From contig BCIA01000002.1 of the NCBI GenBank assembly GCA_001599815.1, forward strand, positions 5,181,626 through 5,245,625: a stretch of 64,000 nt of DNA, read 5' to 3'. The first letter of the stretch is position 1. Each line of letters begins with the position of its first letter. This document shows positions 32,368-43,394 of this stretch, in pieces. The DNA is from Furcasterigmium furcatum. Its lineage: Eukaryota; Ascomycota; Sordariomycetes; Glomerellales; Plectosphaerellaceae. The translations under genes were made by a program, and so were the position numbers. A model generated the notes under the pieces. The model was not told where the DNA came from and did no database searches. It saw only the letters and a list, made by a program, of their open reading frames with translations.

Positions 32368-35333
32368 ATGGCCTATCAAGGTGGCTACGGGGCGCAACGT
32401 CCCTACCAGGGACCTCCCCCAGGGCAGAGGATGCCCCCTCCCCGAGAGCCTTACCAGCCTGGGCCCCCTCAACAGTATAATGCACCGCCGCCACAGCAGT
32501 ACGACTCCTACGACGGCTACGGTCAGGATCAATATGATGACGGTGGTTATGGTCAGAGTCACGGCGGACAATATCCAGCAGATGGCTACGGACGGCAGCC
32601 GCCGAGCCAAGGGTATCCTCCCCAAGATCAATACGGCCGGTCAGGTGGGAGGCCCCCTCAGATGGCCAGGGACGGTCCCATGCCCCGACCACCCACGGCA
32701 GATGCAGCGCGACGAGGTGGTCCTCCGGGCCCTGGCAGAGGATACGGTCCTCCCGGACCAGGAGCTCGCCCGGGCCCCTACGAGCGGGCGGCAAACTCGG
32801 ACCCTTCAGGTAAGGAACCCATATGTTGGGCGAATAAAGGCAATACTAATTCTTGCAGCCAACCGACATGATGGCCCACGAAGTCCCATTAGTCCTGGCG
32901 GCTACGGAAACTCGTACTCCGGATATCCTGATCATCACCGCCGGCCCGAATATGACCAGGACAGGCAGTTAGCAGATCAAATGTCTGGAATGGAAATATC
33001 CCAGAGACCAAGAATGGGCCCTCCTAATGGATCTGGAGACAGAATGCGATCCCCCGAGGGTGATTATGGGCGCCCTTCGTCTGATCCTCGAGGGGGCCCT
33101 CAAGGCTATCAGGACGGCTATCAAGAGCCTCGAAGCGGTCCCGGTGGCGCCCGACCATTTGGCGCAGCATACCGAACCGACGGGCAGGGCGCAGGCGGTC
33201 CTCCTAGAGATGACTTTGGGCCTCCGAGTCGGAGCTTTACAATGCCAGTGAATGGTGGTCCCGCGCCGCCACAGAGGGGGCCTCCGCCACCACAACGAAC
33301 TGGAACGATGCCCATGAACGGACAGTCCATGCCTCAGAGGCCTTCGACAGCACAAGGGCATCGTCCCCCACCGCAGAGAATGCAACCGCCAGGGCCGCCG
33401 GCACCCCAGATGGGCTATAATGATGGCCAGACCTACGGGAATGCCGACCAAGACTACCAAGGCCAGGAGTCAGTGGGCGATGTTCTCGACTCATACTACG
33501 CAGGATCGCGAATGAGCAACCCGGAGTATTCTAGGAACCCCTCCATGCGCTCTGACCAGGGGCCGAACTTCGACGGCGGTTATGCTCCCCGAGGCTCATT
33601 CGAACAGCATATGCAGCCTGCACGGCCAGAACGAGCGCAAGAAGGGCCAGGCCGCAACGTCGACTTGAGCCGCACCAAGTCCCAGCCGGATCTTCGACAG
33701 CCACAAGCCGCTGTCTTTGAGATGGCTGGCGACGCGCCGCCCATGCCGCCGCTTGACAACTCACGGCATGGCTCTCTGCAGGGCTACCACGAACCCAGCA
33801 ACTGGGATCGTCATTCTGGCGGTGGACATCCCGCGCCAGTACGCCCTGGCTTGCCACAGAACCCAGCACCAATGCGAAACTCCAATCCGGATGCCTTGCC
33901 TTCTCATCCCACGCCGGTGCGTCCTGGCCACATGCCGGGCTCTATGGTCAGCGTGACCGACAGACCAGCACCGGTCCGTAACTATAATGGCGCGACTCCA
34001 AGTCCAGCTGGGCGACCACCGCAAGCGCAGCAGCAGCAGCAGCAACCTCCACCTCAACGATCGAGCCAAGCGTCCACGTCGAAACCCAAGACCCCTGTTA
34101 CCCCTGAAGAGCTGGAGCAACTGCGCATGATCATCAAGAACGATCCTAATGATCAGGAAGCAGCTCTCGTATTAGCAAGGCGGCTGATCGAGGCTGCAGA
34201 CGTTCTGGTACCGAACCTGCCCGACCCAAGATCTCGGGGCCGCGCGCGAGAACGATACCTGGTGGATGCCAGCAAAATTCTCAAGAAGCTATCGAATGCC
34301 CAGAACACGGACGCCATGTTCGTGTATGCAGATGCGCTTGGGCGCGGCTTGTTCAGTGCCGAGCCTGACAACAAGGAGGCCTTTACATGGTATCAATCGG
34401 CAGCCAAGCTTGGCCATGCTTCAGCGGCCTACCGAACAGCTGTTTGTTGCGAAATTGGCAATGAAGAGGGCGGCGGCACTCGCAAGGACCCCCTCAAAGC
34501 AATACAGTGGTATAAGAGAGCTGCGACTCTAGGAGACACGCCTGCGATGTACAAGATGGGCATGATCATGCTCAAGGGCCTGCTCGGCCAGCAGAAGAAC
34601 CCGAGGGAAGCCATAAGTTGGCTTAAGCGGGCGGCTGAGAGAGCAGACCCCGAGAATCCGCACGCACTGCATGAGCTGGGTTTGCTGTACGAATCTGCCC
34701 AGCCGAACGATGCCTACATTCGCGACGAGGCGTATGCCTTCACCTTGTTCCGACAGTCTGCTGAGCTCGGCTACAAATTCTCTCAGTACCGCCTCGGAGC
34801 TGCTTACGAGTATGGCCTCATGGGATGCCCCATCGACCCGAGGCAGTCTATCTTGTGGTACTCCAAGGCCGCCGCACAGGAAGAGCACCAGTCAGAGCTG
34901 TCGCTCAGCGGCTGGTACTTGACCGGAAGCGAGGGCGTCCTTCAGCAGAGTGACACAGAAGCCTACCTCTGGGCGCGCAAGGCGGCGATTGCAGGTCTGG
35001 CCAAGGCCGAGTATGCGATGGGCTACTTTACTGAAGTGGGCATCGGGGCTCCTGCCAACTTGGAAGATGCGAAGCGGTGGTATTGGCGGGCAGCATGTAA
35101 GTTAACAATCTGCCAAGATGCAACCGAAGGCGAGGTACACTAACAATCACATAGCTCAGGACTTCCCCAAGGCCAGGGAACGGTTGGAAGACCTAAAGAG
35201 GGCAGGGAAAACGGGTCCTCGCCAGCGGGAGCGCATTTCGCGGACCAAGATGGGCAAGCAGCAGGAAGGTGAGTAATGACACAAACAGAGGCTGTTTCGG
35301 AACTGGACTGACGAAGCGATAGTCTTCCGCTAA
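32368..35333 (+). CDS. Sel1-repeat protein of the Skt5/Chs4 chitin synthase regulator family
   Basis: Exons 32368..32809, 32859..35096, 35155..35268 and 35323..35333; 934 aa. The N-terminal 570 or so residues are Gly/Pro/Gln/Tyr-rich and disordered, opening MAYQGGYG, with a Gln-run near nt 34030. From about nt 34110 a Sel1/TPR-like array begins with RMIIKNDPNDQEA. It includes repeats such as AFTWYQSAAKLGHASAAYRTA, AIQWYKRAATLGDTPAMYKMG and AKRWYWRAA. Skt5/Chs4 proteins bind and localise class III/IV chitin synthase at the plasma membrane. Yeast Skt5 ends in a CaaX box; here no cysteine is available at either predicted C terminus, so this is a non-prenylated paralog. The last exon is 11 nt; reading through its intron instead ends the protein at 35276 (933 aa). 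Confidence 0.9.
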
Positions 35334-36311
35334 GCAGAGTGCTATGTCACGGCAAGTCAAATCGAGGAGCTGGATTCGATGACCACGACGACAAGACGAA
35401 CATGATGGGGCGCGACCCTCGCAGATACGATTTGCATGATCAGCTGTACTCTCTCTAGCTCGAGACAGACAGAAAGGGTCACATGTACCACTACGACGAG
35501 GTGACGAATCAAAAGGAGGGGTCCGGGATTTGAAAGTTTTCTCTGGGTTACCTCGAGGGATGTTGGATGATAATGAGGGGGCATCGAATCGGAGCTATGT
35601 GTTATATACCTGGGGTCACCTTGCATCGGCAGGGCGTTGATACAATGACTGATTTCTGGACATCATCCCCAACTGCGCGCATATTTCGAGTGACTCGGAC
35701 CCGGAGTGAACTACCCAAGCTGACAACTGTCTGCCTGGGCTCTTCCCGAACAGCATGCTCTTCGACCCCTCCGCATACGCTGCGGACCTGCATATCGGTT
35801 GCAAGGCAATGGCTTCAGAAACGACCATCTCTATCTATACTCGCTGGCTGCGGCCTGGACTTTGTTGTTCCGTCCTGGACCGCGGACTTGAAGGCACACC
35901 TGACTGAACAGCCACGGCCATGATGCGGTATCATCTGTTTACTGGATGCAACTTGTATTCAGATTGCGTATCTCTTGTCATGCGGGCCTCTCACCGATCC
36001 CCAGATGCGTAGTTATACTACTAGTAGGTAGAAAGCATGAGATATGTGTTCTCCCCGGGCAGCGGCGCAGGTATCCCTCTGATTGACCCAGCCAGAATGA
36101 ACCCTGGCATCCGGCCTGCCCACCTCTAGACGATCCCCCAGCCAAAAGAAGGAGAAGTCCTCATGTGCAGAAGTGACCTCCGCACATCCCCCCGATGAAC
36201 CTCGTCTACTGACCGTGAATCAGCATTAGCAGGCCTCGTCCAGCCATGCGCCCTGATTTACGCCCCCAGGTTGGCCGGGCCTACTCTTTCCACTCCTGCC
36301 CGTCGAGTGAC
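35334..36311. other. Intergenic between convergent genes
   Basis: 0.98 kb that should hold the Skt5-type and MPC 3' UTRs. No gene is seen. Confidence 0.5.
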
Positions 36312-37092
36312 TTAGGAGCTGGTGCCCTCCTTGATGGGGGTGGGGATGTTCTCCTTGACGTCCTTCTTGATGTCGTCGGCAACGGCGGCGACAGAGCCCT
36401 TCGTGGACTGGTTGTAGAGGAATATCCTGGTGAGCTGAATGACGCCGACGCAGCCCATGAAGAAGTTGACGGTGGCGAGGCTAAACACGGACATCTCAAG
36501 TCAGTAAAGGCAGTCCAAAGAGAAGATAGACTTGGCACTGGGGGGTACGCACAGGACGTTCCTGGGCTTGATGATCAAGCACCAGCGGGTCCAGATGAGA
36601 CCGGTGCAAGTGAGGGCGAAGTTCTGGGTGACGGAGAGGTTCTCGGCAGGGCGGAAGAAGTCAGAGATACCGGCGAGGACGATGCTCCACTGCAACAGAG
36701 TCGTTAGCATGCTGTTATGACCAACATTGGGGCAGGACATCTGGGCCTCGTCGAGCAAGCTGCGCGAGGCAGGAGGCGCGACGAGTCATAATCCCCCCAT
36801 CGCCCAAAATCCAATCGGGCCATTGGCGTACCTTCATCACAGGGGCCCAGAAGTGCACCGTCTTGAGGCCGATAGGGCTGTCCCACATGCGCTTGAACCA
36901 GCTCTTCGAAGCCTCGGACTCGGCCTCGGCGCCGGAGGTGCTCTGCCATCGCTTGGACTGCTGGCGGAAGAACTGAGCGCGGAAGTGGGAGCCCTGGAAG
37001 GCGGCGCGGGTGCGGGCGCCAGCGGCACCAGAGAACATCTGCTGCTGGAAGATGGGCCGCGAGGCGCGGAAGATGTTGGTCGTGGGGGCCAT
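36312..37092 (-). CDS. Mitochondrial pyruvate carrier subunit (MPC2/MPC3 type)
   Basis: Exons 37092..36832, 36689..36553 and 36480..36312; 188 aa. Introns are 142 and 72 nt. An Arg/Ser/Gln-rich N terminus (about 57 residues) looks like a mitochondrial presequence. The carrier core follows: SPIGLKTVHFWAPVMKWSIVLAGISDFFRPAENLS is split across the first junction, then NFALTCTGLIWTRWCLIIKPRN and, after the second junction, LLATVNFFMGCVGVIQL. The P-Q-type three-TM MPC fold forms a heterodimer with MPC1 in the inner membrane to import pyruvate. The gene is divergent from NDUFA2 across 520 bp. Confidence 0.95.
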
Positions 37093-37612
37093 CGTGACGG
37101 TTGGTTATCAAAGCGTTGAGGTCGCGTGGGAAGTTCGGGGATCGACGGTTCGCGGTTTGGATGGCCCGTAGGGATCGGTAGATGGTGATCGTAGGGGCTG
37201 AGGAGCGGAGAGGTTCCCTTGCGTCGCGGGCTGGCAGCAATTGATTGTGCACAGGGCAAATTATCCCGGTGTTGGGAGATCGGAGGGACGCGGAGGTTGA
37301 GGCCGGGGCACAGTGGGAAGTCCGATGATGGAGCGGCAACTTTTTCGATATGACAGAGCAGCGCAGGGAGCAACTGCGAGGATCGGACGGGGAATCCCCA
37401 GCGCTATTCCCGGAGGGGCAGCCACAGCGAAAGCCACAGAGTTCCTCACTCGCCACACCCTCGGGAAAACCTCGGCCCTAGAACATCCCGTCCGTCCAAA
37501 CCTCAATCCTCGAATCCGAAGACAGCTCAAGGTCAGCAACAGCTCAACTACCTCGAAGGCCAATTGAACCACCAAACCCGGCACAAACGCCTCGCCGAGT
37601 CGACCAGCCGCC
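37093..37612. other. Bidirectional promoter region of MPC and complex I B8 genes
   Basis: 520 bp between two start codons that face away from each other. No TCACGTGA is present, and no other element is confidently recognised. Confidence 0.55.
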
Positions 37613-38066
37613 ATGGCCACCAAGTACGCCTTCGCGACCGCCCTCAAGGAGGTGCGCTTCCTCTTCTGCCAGACCTCGGAGCACAGCGCTGCCACCCGGT
37701 ACGTCTCTCGACCCTGCCATCGGCTCTGTTCGGGCATGCCATTGTGACGGCAGCAGCAAGCAGTTGGAGCCCGGAAGGACGAAGAACATCACTGACAGCC
37801 GTCCGCATGCAGATCCTTCCTGACGAGGACATACCCCACGATGAAGAAGCACAACCCCCAGATCCCCATCATGCTGCGCGAAGCGGCCGGCACCGTACCC
37901 AAGGTCTACGCGAGATACGGTCCGTGGCGCGACACCTCCACCGAACGACGAGACAGCATGCTGACTATCATGTGCAGATTTCGGCGTCGAGAAGTCCCAG
38001 AGCCTCGAGGGCCTGACGGACAAGCAGATCGAGGATGCCGTCACAGGACTGGTGAAGGCGGCATAG
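37613..38066 (+). CDS. NADH:ubiquinone oxidoreductase subunit B8 (NDUFA2; fungal 10.5-kDa subunit)
   Basis: Exons 37613..37698, 37813..37919 and 37978..38066; 93 aa. The family hallmarks are the N-terminal basic/aromatic stretch ALKEVRFLFCQTSEHSAATR, then FLTRTYPTMKKHNPQIPIMLREA and the tail VEKSQSLEGLTDKQIEDAV. This is a thioredoxin-fold accessory subunit in the peripheral arm of complex I. The second intron uses an off-consensus donor (GTCCGT), but the junction ARY|DFG is required by the frame and the family sequence. It is transcribed away from the MPC gene. Confidence 0.94.
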
Positions 38067-38606
38067 AATTTCGGGGGAGGATAGGATGTTGGTCCAGGCG
38101 TAGGGCACGAGGCGATGCTCTGTATTATATGGCAGGATCTGAAAGAATTACTGCACTCGTCATATCGCCTGTCCTCTCTCGCAGGTGACCTTGCTCCCAT
38201 CTTCATGCAGAACCGGCAATGATGTGGCTGGCTTCACGCAGGGCAGGTCAGTACTCCTCAACTGGTCACCGAAAGACGGCGACTGTCTCGAAAGATGGCT
38301 TCATTCAATTTACCAACGGTCCCGAATCTCGGCATAGCCTAGAAGCCTTCCTTTCCTGTGCAACTCGTACAAAGCCATTCGTCCATCCATCCATCCACAG
38401 CACCGACTCGCCCTCTCTCAGCGGGCCATCCATCTCTGCCAGGGTAAGTAGAAGTCCGAGCCGTGCATCCTGCCGTCACCGTTAGAGCGAGAGTCGCTAC
38501 CTGCCACAGCTAGCCACGGTTCCTCCTTTCTCCTTGCGATTTCGCCCTCACTCGAACACTCTTCATTCACCGCTACCCTTGGAGGTGAAGGGCCGGGGGC
38601 AACTTC
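38067..38606. other. Intergenic between convergent genes
   Basis: 540 bp with a short CATC/CCAT microsatellite at about 38383-38397. No gene is seen. Confidence 0.5.
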
Positions 38607-41291
38607 CTACTGTCTGCGACCCTGTTTCTTCCTAGAGCTTGACTTGCCGATCTTTGCTTTTCCCTGATCCTTGTTGTTGGGTTCCCTTTGGAGAGAAGAC
38701 TGTTCCGCGCCCAGTGAGGTTCCCACCACCAGGCCACCTGTGTCGAGAAAGCTCATCAGCCAAGAGGGTGTCAGCCGAAGTACCGTGCTGATTCCCAAAG
38801 ACCAGCCCCTTGCCCTTATCTGCACTGCCAATGCACCAGTCGGCCACGAGATTTCGGGTACGTTCTCAATGGTCAGTGGTCTGTGAACGAGTTTAGCTGC
38901 GCGCTCCTCCGAGTTGGTCGGGGCCTGATTTCTCACATCGTAGGTGCTGCCCGGCTGCTTGGGGGAGTCATGCTGCTCAGCAACATCGGGCTGCGCGGTC
39001 GAAGCATCGTCAGGGGTCGGGTCAGTCCTGCTGTCAGCTGGGCCGTCCTGCTGCTTCTTAGTCGCGCGCCCCTTAGACTTGGACTTGTTGTTCTTCTTCT
39101 TGGGGCCCTTCTTGGGCGGCTCGGGGAGCGGCCTGGGGCCCTGCTCGGCGATGGCAGAGTGGTAGGTCGAGACGGCCTCCTTTGCAGTGTCGTCAGCAAG
39201 TTGAGGGCGGACCTCAGCGCCATGATCGGAACCTGCGAGGCTTGGAACGCTGCCTTCGGACGGGGTCTTGATAACGGGCGAGGAGTCGATTTTGAAGGGG
39301 TCGCCCCGAAAAGGGGTTCGGGGAGACTCCTCCGTCTCTTCATGGACAGCTTCGAGGGCCATGTTGGGAGTTGGCCGAGTCGGAGAATCCTCAGTGACCT
39401 CCCGAGGACGATCAGTCTCCTTGTCAACATCATCTTGGGGGTTCTGATTGCGCACGGGTGAGTTTCCAGGGGTGATGGTCCGCGACGAAGTTGTAGAGAC
39501 GTTGCTGCTCACACTCCGATGCTGGGGACGACCGAGAGGCACCAGGGGGACGACCGGAACAAGCTGGGAGAGCGAGGCCCGCTTGCGCACCACGGTGGGC
39601 GAGACGAAGGGCGCAGCCTTGGGGTTTAGTCCGCTGGCACTCGACACTTCGCCAGAAGTGAGGGCCATCTTGGACGAAGGCGCCTTCTGCGGCGTGGTTT
39701 GCGCGGCGCCCTTCTGGACCTGGTGGCTACCCTGCATGGGGCTCATGTTGCGCTTGAGCTCACCGCTGGCCTGTCGGGACGGTGCAGTGAAGAAGGATGC
39801 TTCAGAGGGGCAGGCCTCGGAAGCGTTGTCTCCGGCCAGGTGAGGGGGCATGGCCTGCTCACTCAGGTTGCGCAGGTTGTTGTGGGAAGCCTGGCGAGAG
39901 AGGCCGAGATTGGCCTTGTTCTTCTTAGACTTCTTCTTCTTCTTGCCCTGTGGGGCGTTGGGATGGTCCTCGTGGCCGCCGGCAGAAGTGTCGGTGTCGG
40001 TGATAGCGATGCTCGGCTGGCGGGGAGCGTTGCGCATGTCCGGGGCAGTCCCTTTCTTCTTGCGCTTCTCCTGCGTGGGCTGGGGATGGTCCTCGCCGGT
40101 CTTGTCTTTTCCGGTGAAATCAGGGCAAGGCGAGGCCTCCTTGGTCTTGGGTCCATGTCCCTTAGGATGCTGACCCTTAATCTTCTTGCCGTCAACCTTA
40201 TCAGACGTCTTCGTGGTCTTCTGAGGCAGACCGCGGGCATCAGGTTCAACCGTGGTCGTGACAGCCGACGGGGATGGCTGAGACTCCGGTAGCTCCTTGG
40301 CTGGGGAGTTCGGGGCACTCCTCGCCTTGGAAGCGTAAGTGACATTTTCAGAGGCCGCCTCGGCCTCAACAACGGGCTGCGGCTCGGACTCCTTCGCAAG
40401 CTCCTTCAGCTGAGTCTCTTCTCCAGTGGGATTCTTCTGATCCTCGGAAGGCATGGGGACCTGAACAGCCGCAGGCTCTTCGGCAGCCTTCATCGAATCG
40501 CGACCCTCATCACTGGGGTTCTCTTTCTGAGACAGCACAGTCCGGTTCTCTGTGTGCTCTTCCTCGAATGCGGCGGCTTCAGCCGTGCTCTGAGCTTGAG
40601 TAACAGGAGAAAGCGGCATCTTGTTGGGAGGCTCGGGCAGGTTGACCGTGACGGATCGACTGTTCCTGCGGCCGTCGCCCCAACTAACGTTAATCTCGAC
40701 ACCTTCATCGGGGTCCGCGGCGGCCTCTTCAGAGGGCGGCTTGGGCGTCCAGTCCTCTTTCTTCGTAGCGACATCGTCCGCAGGGATGCTCTCAGAGGCT
40801 GCCGCAGACACAGCATCCACCCGTCCGCCTTGCGTAGCAGAAGCTGCTGGGGCAGGAGAAACCTTTCCGGAACCGTGAGCGAGGTTCTGGCTCCGCTGGA
40901 CGTTGTGGAACCTGTCGGGAATCTGGCTGACGAAGGGGTCGGTCGGGAGGCGATGGTGCTTGAGATCGGTGAACCCAGGTGAGCTAGGCCGCTGGCTATC
41001 GGGGAAGAGGCCCGAGGACCTGCGCAGCTGTTCGACCATGGATCGCGAGGGAGCGAGTGGGTTGAGGGGCTCTTTCTGGGCACTGACGGGGCTGCTCGCC
41101 TCCGGAGACTTGGCAGGGGGAGGGCCAGGGGCAGGGGCAGCAAGCTCTGGCACCTGGGAGACGGCACCGACCTCCTTGGCAGTCTGCGGGATAGGGGGCG
41201 CGTCCAGAGTCCTGTGCTGAGGAGCAGGAGTCGGAGCGTGAGAATGGTGGTGACGGGTGCTCTGAGGGTTCAGAGCCAGGCTGCGAGAGTA
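38607..41291 (-). CDS. Large disordered Ser/Pro/Lys-rich frame, in-frame continuation of the RNA-binding gene beyond a TAG
   Basis: 894 codons run open from the base after the TAG at 41294..41292, in the same frame as the upstream RRM protein. If it is an independent gene, its first ATG would be 41039 (811 aa), but the 250 bases before that ATG already look like coding sequence (His/Pro-rich, no stops). The content is low-complexity: Glu/Ala/Ser-rich N-terminal part, several Lys/Arg clusters (KKKKKSKKNKAN, KKGPKKKNNKSKSKG) and a basic end (SSSRKKQGRRQ). The last 80 codons are less typical of a disordered protein, so the exact 3' end may involve an unrecognised intron. No enzymatic domain is visible. 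I favour one gene with 41292..43394. Confidence 0.65.
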   Translation of the reverse strand, partial: YSRSLALNPQSTRHHHSHAPTPAPQHRTLDAPPIPQTAKEVGAVSQVPELAAPAPGPPPAKSPEASSPVSAQKEPLNPLAPSRSMVEQLRRSSGLFPDSQRPSSPGFTDLKHHRLPTDPFVSQIPDRFHNVQRSQNLAHGSGKVSPAPAASATQGGRVDAVSAAASESIPADDVATKKEDWTPKPPSEEAAADPDEGVEINVSWGDGRRNSRSVTVNLPEPPNKMPLSPVTQAQSTAEAAAFEEEHTENRTVLSQKENPSDEGRDSMKAAEEPAAVQVPMPSEDQKNPTGEETQLKELAKESEPQPVVEAEAASENVTYASKARSAPNSPAKELPESQPSPSAVTTTVEPDARGLPQKTTKTSDKVDGKKIKGQHPKGHGPKTKEASPCPDFTGKDKTGEDHPQPTQEKRKKKGTAPDMRNAPRQPSIAITDTDTSAGGHEDHPNAPQGKKKKKSKKNKANLGLSRQASHNNLRNLSEQAMPPHLAGDNASEACPSEASFFTAPSRQASGELKRNMSPMQGSHQVQKGAAQTTPQKAPSSKMALTSGEVSSASGLNPKAAPFVSPTVVRKRASLSQLVPVVPLVPLGRPQHRSVSSNVSTTSSRTITPGNSPVRNQNPQDDVDKETDRPREVTEDSPTRPTPNMALEAVHEETEESPRTPFRGDPFKIDSSPVIKTPSEGSVPSLAGSDHGAEVRPQLADDTAKEAVSTYHSAIAEQGPRPLPEPPKKGPKKKNNKSKSKGRATKKQQDGPADSRTDPTPDDASTAQPDVAEQHDSPKQPGSTYDVRNQAPTNSEERAAKLVHRPLTIENVPEISWPTGALAVQIRARGWSLGISTVLRLTPSWLMSFLDTGGLVVGTSLGAEQSSLQREPNNKDQGKAKIGKSSSRKKQGRRQ

Positions 41292-43394
41292 CTACTCCCG
41301 GCCGTAGCTGCTGTGGTACGGAGCACTCGTTCTGACGAGCCAGTCGAGGATCGGAGCTTGACAGTCAGCCATGTTGGCGGCCTGAATGGCCATCGACTGC
41401 TTCTTGAACCTGATCAAGCCGATCCTGTGGGTCAAGGTCGGGCTCGGGAGCAAGAAGGAGTCTTCGATCTCACCGAACCGAGAGAAGATGTTATGGATCG
41501 GGAACATGGTGGCAATGTTCAACGGATCGCCATGAATGTGGCTCATCTGTACAAAAACTGAGCGGTTGCGACCCTCACACGCATGACAATCGCAGTCGAA
41601 ATAGGTCCACTTGTCCTTATAGGCGGACCCTGTCCTCACGTTCGCGCAGACGGGGTTGGAAGCCTTGGAGTAACCGCGGGGCCTGTCACCATGCTTGGTG
41701 GGAGAGCGGCGGTAAATAGGCCCGTGGAGGACATCGGTCTCGCGGTAGCGCCAGCCGTGGCCGCCTGGGTGGCTGTCAGCAGATGTACGCCATGAATCAC
41801 CCATCAGTGATGACTTGCCAGTGTTCTGGTTACTCTGCGGGACGCGCTCGGTGATGTTGCGGCCCATACCGTGACCGCCATCCCTCTGTCGAGGCGGGTT
41901 CAGAGACGACATGCGCCGCATGTTCTGGTTGTCGGAGTCGCCAAGGACGGGAATCCCGAATCGCTCCCCATTCCTGTGCTTCTTAGACTTTCGTGCCGAA
42001 AGAGGAGCTACACGACCGGGAGACACGTGGGATGCGGGCTGCTGAGCACCGGTAGCGGCAATGTGGGTGAGCTGGGAAGTCATCGCCGATGGAGCCTGAG
42101 GAGGAATCTGAGCACCGTGATGCTGCGATATTGGGCCAGTTGGGGAGGTATAGTGCGTGGCATCAGTCTGATGGTGCTGATAGAACTGATTGCCGCCGTA
42201 GTTCATGCCGACCTGGCCCTGGCTCTGGCCCTGGGTGGCAGGAGGATAACCTGCCTGGTTGGCGTAGGAGACTTGGTGAGAATACACCGGGGAGGTCATC
42301 ACCGTCTGTGCAGGGCCAGCAGCATAGCTTTGAGGAGCGACGGTGGTAGACTGGTACCAACCCTGGGCAGGCATGGGATTGGTAGCACTCGAGTCGTGAA
42401 CTGCAGGAGCATGCTCGACGGGCTTCCGGTCAATGGTGTTGACGCTGTTGCGCCTGAGGGTGGTGTCAGACCGGACGTTGGAGCCGTCGACAATGAGATG
42501 AGGGAGGCATCCGCGGCCAGGGTACGGCGGCGGGCCTGCTTTGGGGTTGTCAGTCGAGGAGGGTTGGAGCTGAGAGATGTCTGGGGGATCCTTACCAAGC
42601 CAATAATGGACTTCACCCGTGTTCCAGTAAGTCTCGAGCTTGCTCTGAGCGAGGTCCTTGGGGGCATTCCAAGTGCCTTTGCGAAGCATCTCCAGGCGAT
42701 GAGCGAGAGCCGAGCGGATGATGGTGAGGTCTTCGCATCTACAGCCACGAATGTCCTCCTTCTCGTCATCCGAGAGACAGGCGAGAATGTCACCGCCGGC
42801 GAACCGCAGGATCCTGCGCCTGTTGTCCTCCGACTCGAGCCACTCATCAGTCCAGTTGGCGGCTATAACCTGCATCTCGGTGTAAAGATCGGGCAGGATG
42901 TTTTTGTTCTCCTGCCAAAGATGGGTGATGACGTTCCAGAGGTTGAGGGCGCCGTGGTAGTACAGGTCGTGGGCATCAAAGTACTTGAAGAGGCCCAGCC
43001 ACTCCTTGGGCTCCTCCAGGCCACGCAGGTCCTTCCAGAACTTCTTGCGGATGGAGTTTGCGGTGGACTGGATCGTCAGGCCATCCCAGAGCTTCATCTG
43101 GCGCTGGTCCTGGGGGTTGCTGACAGAGCGAGCGGTAAACTTGCCGTTCTCGGTGCTGAACATGGCCGCCGTATTCTGGGGAGGGTTGATGTAGGACTCG
43201 AGCGTCAAGTAAGCCTCGACATAGAGCTCTGGCTGCTTGCCACTAGGCTCGTGGACCATCTCGTAGTTGTGAGGGATGCCCGTCGGGTAGTAGTCGGCCC
43301 AACGGGCGACGTATGTCCTCTCGTTGCGAGATGGATGGGTATCGGGGCGAGGCTGGCTTTCGCCAAGGCCTCCATGCTTCTCGGTGGAAGCCAT
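41292..43394 (-). CDS. Fungal RRM-like RNA-binding protein (N-terminal part of a gene that may extend to 38607)
   Basis: 700 aa in one exon from ATG 43394 to TAG 41292. The N-terminal half (about residues 1-290) has a conserved-looking globular composition (YVARWADYYPTGIPHNYEMVH; LFKYFDAHDLYYHGALNLWNVI; DILACLSDDEKEDIRGC). The middle is Gln/Pro/Ser-rich. Near the C terminus a Cys-rich lead-in (FDCDCHACEGRNRS) is followed by an RRM-like fold: strand SVFVQMSHI, helix NIFSRFGEIEDSFL and strand RIGLIRFKKQ. I do not know a named ortholog. Binding to RNA is inferred from the RRM-like segment only. The TAG that ends this frame is followed by 894 open codons in frame. Confidence 0.8.
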   Translation of the reverse strand: MASTEKHGGLGESQPRPDTHPSRNERTYVARWADYYPTGIPHNYEMVHEPSGKQPELYVEAYLTLESYINPPQNTAAMFSTENGKFTARSVSNPQDQRQMKLWDGLTIQSTANSIRKKFWKDLRGLEEPKEWLGLFKYFDAHDLYYHGALNLWNVITHLWQENKNILPDLYTEMQVIAANWTDEWLESEDNRRRILRFAGGDILACLSDDEKEDIRGCRCEDLTIIRSALAHRLEMLRKGTWNAPKDLAQSKLETYWNTGEVHYWLGKDPPDISQLQPSSTDNPKAGPPPYPGRGCLPHLIVDGSNVRSDTTLRRNSVNTIDRKPVEHAPAVHDSSATNPMPAQGWYQSTTVAPQSYAAGPAQTVMTSPVYSHQVSYANQAGYPPATQGQSQGQVGMNYGGNQFYQHHQTDATHYTSPTGPISQHHGAQIPPQAPSAMTSQLTHIAATGAQQPASHVSPGRVAPLSARKSKKHRNGERFGIPVLGDSDNQNMRRMSSLNPPRQRDGGHGMGRNITERVPQSNQNTGKSSLMGDSWRTSADSHPGGHGWRYRETDVLHGPIYRRSPTKHGDRPRGYSKASNPVCANVRTGSAYKDKWTYFDCDCHACEGRNRSVFVQMSHIHGDPLNIATMFPIHNIFSRFGEIEDSFLLPSPTLTHRIGLIRFKKQSMAIQAANMADCQAPILDWLVRTSAPYHSSYGRE

